From Neorhizobium vignae (GTDB lineage: Bacteria; Pseudomonadota; Alphaproteobacteria; Rhizobiales; Rhizobiaceae): a stretch of 64,000 nt of DNA. A program made the translations under genes and the position numbers. Below the pieces are notes generated by a model. It was given only the letters and a program-made list of their open reading frames with translations. It searched no databases and had not been told where the DNA came from. Shown here piece after piece: positions 63,348 through 64,000 of this stretch. The DNA lies in contig NZ_JNNU01000011.1 of the NCBI RefSeq assembly GCF_000732195.1, positions 124,001 to 188,000 on the forward strand. Direction: 5' to 3'. The first letter of the stretch is position 1. Each line of letters begins with the position of its first letter.

Positions 63348-64000
63348 CGGGGTCCGAATCCTTGTCGATATAAAGGGTGCAGGCGGCGTGGAAGCGCAGG
63401 ACGCTTGCCGGGCATTCGGTGGTCAGCGGGCCGTAAAGCGTCTTCGAAACGGCATCGCGCTTGACGGCGCCCGGCACGACGCAGAACATCCGATCGGCCC
63501 TGAGCAGGCGCGGCACCGTCAGCGTGATCGCTTCATGTGGCACCGACGCAAGATCGGAAAAACAGTCGTCATCAACCTGCTGCTGGCGGCAGATATCGTC
63601 CAACTCGACGATCTTGACGTCCAGCGGATCATTGAAGTCGGCGACCGGCGGGTCGTTGAAGGCGATATGGCCGTTGACGCCGATGCCGAGGCAGACGAAA
63701 TCGATCGGCGCCTCGTTGAGAAGGTCGGAATAACGGCGTATCTCGGCGCCCGCATCCGGCTCCGGGGTGATGCGGTGCACGGCGGCGAACGGCAGCCTGC
63801 CGAAGACATGTTCGTCCAGCCAGTTGGCGAAACGTGCCGGGGAGGATGGCGACAGGCCGATATATTCGTCCATGTGGAAGGCGGTGACCCTGCCCCAGTC
63901 AATGCCCGGCGCGGCGCAGAGCGCCTTCAGCATATCGGCCTGGCTGGGGGCGGCGGCAAAGACCATGCGAACTTCCGCCTGGGTGGCGAGGCGCTCGGCC
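63340..64000 (-). CDS. nagB: Glucosamine-6-phosphate deaminase-like protein, start beyond window
   Basis: At least 220 residues of a NagB/6-phosphogluconolactonase-fold enzyme; the frame stays open to the window edge, so the N-terminus is missing. The catalytic stretch F-H-M-D-E-Y-I-G-L matches the NagB Asp72 region. The ring-opening triad region reads G-V-N-G-H-I-A-F-N-D, where NagB has Asp, His, Glu: the first Asp is Asn and the Glu is Asp. This suggests altered chemistry or substrate. It is the first visible gene of the unit with SIS, nagA and the ceramidase-type hydrolase. Confidence 0.82.
   Translation of the reverse strand, partial: AERLATQAEVRMVFAAAPSQADMLKALCAAPGIDWGRVTAFHMDEYIGLSPSSPARFANWLDEHVFGRLPFAAVHRITPEPDAGAEIRRYSDLLNEAPIDFVCLGIGVNGHIAFNDPPVADFNDPLDVKIVELDDICRQQQVDDDCFSDLASVPHEAITLTVPRLLRADRMFCVVPGAVKRDAVSKTLYGPLTTECPASVLRFHAACTLYIDKDSDPDA

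Overview
This window is high-GC chromosomal DNA of an alphaproteobacterium of the Rhizobiaceae (Rhizobium/Neorhizobium/Agrobacterium/Ensifer relatives). The assignment rests on a ccrM-type cell-cycle methylase, a BioR-type biotin repressor with its TTATAGATAA box beside bioY, the ispH-thrB-rnhA run, a ctaC-ctaD-ctaB-(CoxF-like)-ctaG-ctaE-surf1-tldD block, an IalB-family protein and DUF1344. I see no rRNA, tRNA, CRISPR array, insertion sequence or prophage. No gene could be searched against a database, so family names rest on motif recognition.

Layout. 1-5.7 kb: 3' end of mutY, a HAD hydrolase, an S24-type repressor, ccrM, a nucleotidyltransferase/HEPN toxin-antitoxin pair whose toxin gene is frameshifted, and a NIPSNAP/ABM oxidoreductase pair divergent from an ArsR regulator. 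5.6-8.9 kb: DUF1284, bioY and bioR with two BioR boxes, a second HAD phosphatase and a lipoprotein. 9-18.7 kb: thrC, an M16 peptidase, a GNAT acetyltransferase overlapping an EAL protein with a degenerate GGDEF domain, an HxlR regulator, two tandem DUF1801 proteins and an acyl-CoA dehydrogenase. 18.7-25.4 kb: an intergenic stretch full of inverted repeats, a zinc metallopeptidase, CsbD, YqgE, a DsbD N-domain protein, a peroxiredoxin, and a zinc ABC transporter (aztABC type) behind two Zur-like boxes and a 40-residue membrane microprotein. 25.5-42.6 kb: Dabb, an EEP hydrolase, rnhA-thrB-ispH, IalB, the aa3 cytochrome c oxidase operon, tldD, a MazG-like protein, an unknown membrane protein, a TSUP transporter, a NodB-type deacetylase, pdxH and a lipoprotein. 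42.8-52.3 kb: a J-domain protein, fabI, a phosphoglycerate-mutase-like enzyme, DUF1344, a PAS-GGDEF-EAL protein, aroC, a RibBA-like protein with a dead GTP cyclohydrolase half, and a BrnT/BrnA pair whose toxin gene is also frameshifted.

52.3-64.0 kb is a carbohydrate-utilisation region read entirely on the minus strand. One transcription unit encodes a sugar-binding protein, two permeases, an AGE-family epimerase, a UgpC/MsmK-type ATPase, mannonate dehydratase and a Gfo/Idh/MocA oxidoreductase. It sits behind a near-perfect LacI-type palindrome placed in its predicted promoter. The unit upstream of it encodes a NagB-like deaminase (cut by the window end), a SIS protein, a NagA-like deacetylase and a cytosolic protein of the neutral-ceramidase superfamily. 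Together they look like uptake and breakdown of an N-acylated amino-sugar and/or uronate-containing glycan. The intracellular ceramidase-type hydrolase is the least explained part and the best candidate for undescribed chemistry.

Cross-cutting points: both toxin-antitoxin loci have an intact antitoxin and a toxin broken by a single frameshift. Several intergenic regions carry perfect inverted repeats that gene calls do not explain. Many adjacent genes overlap by ATGA or GTGA, which suggests translational coupling.
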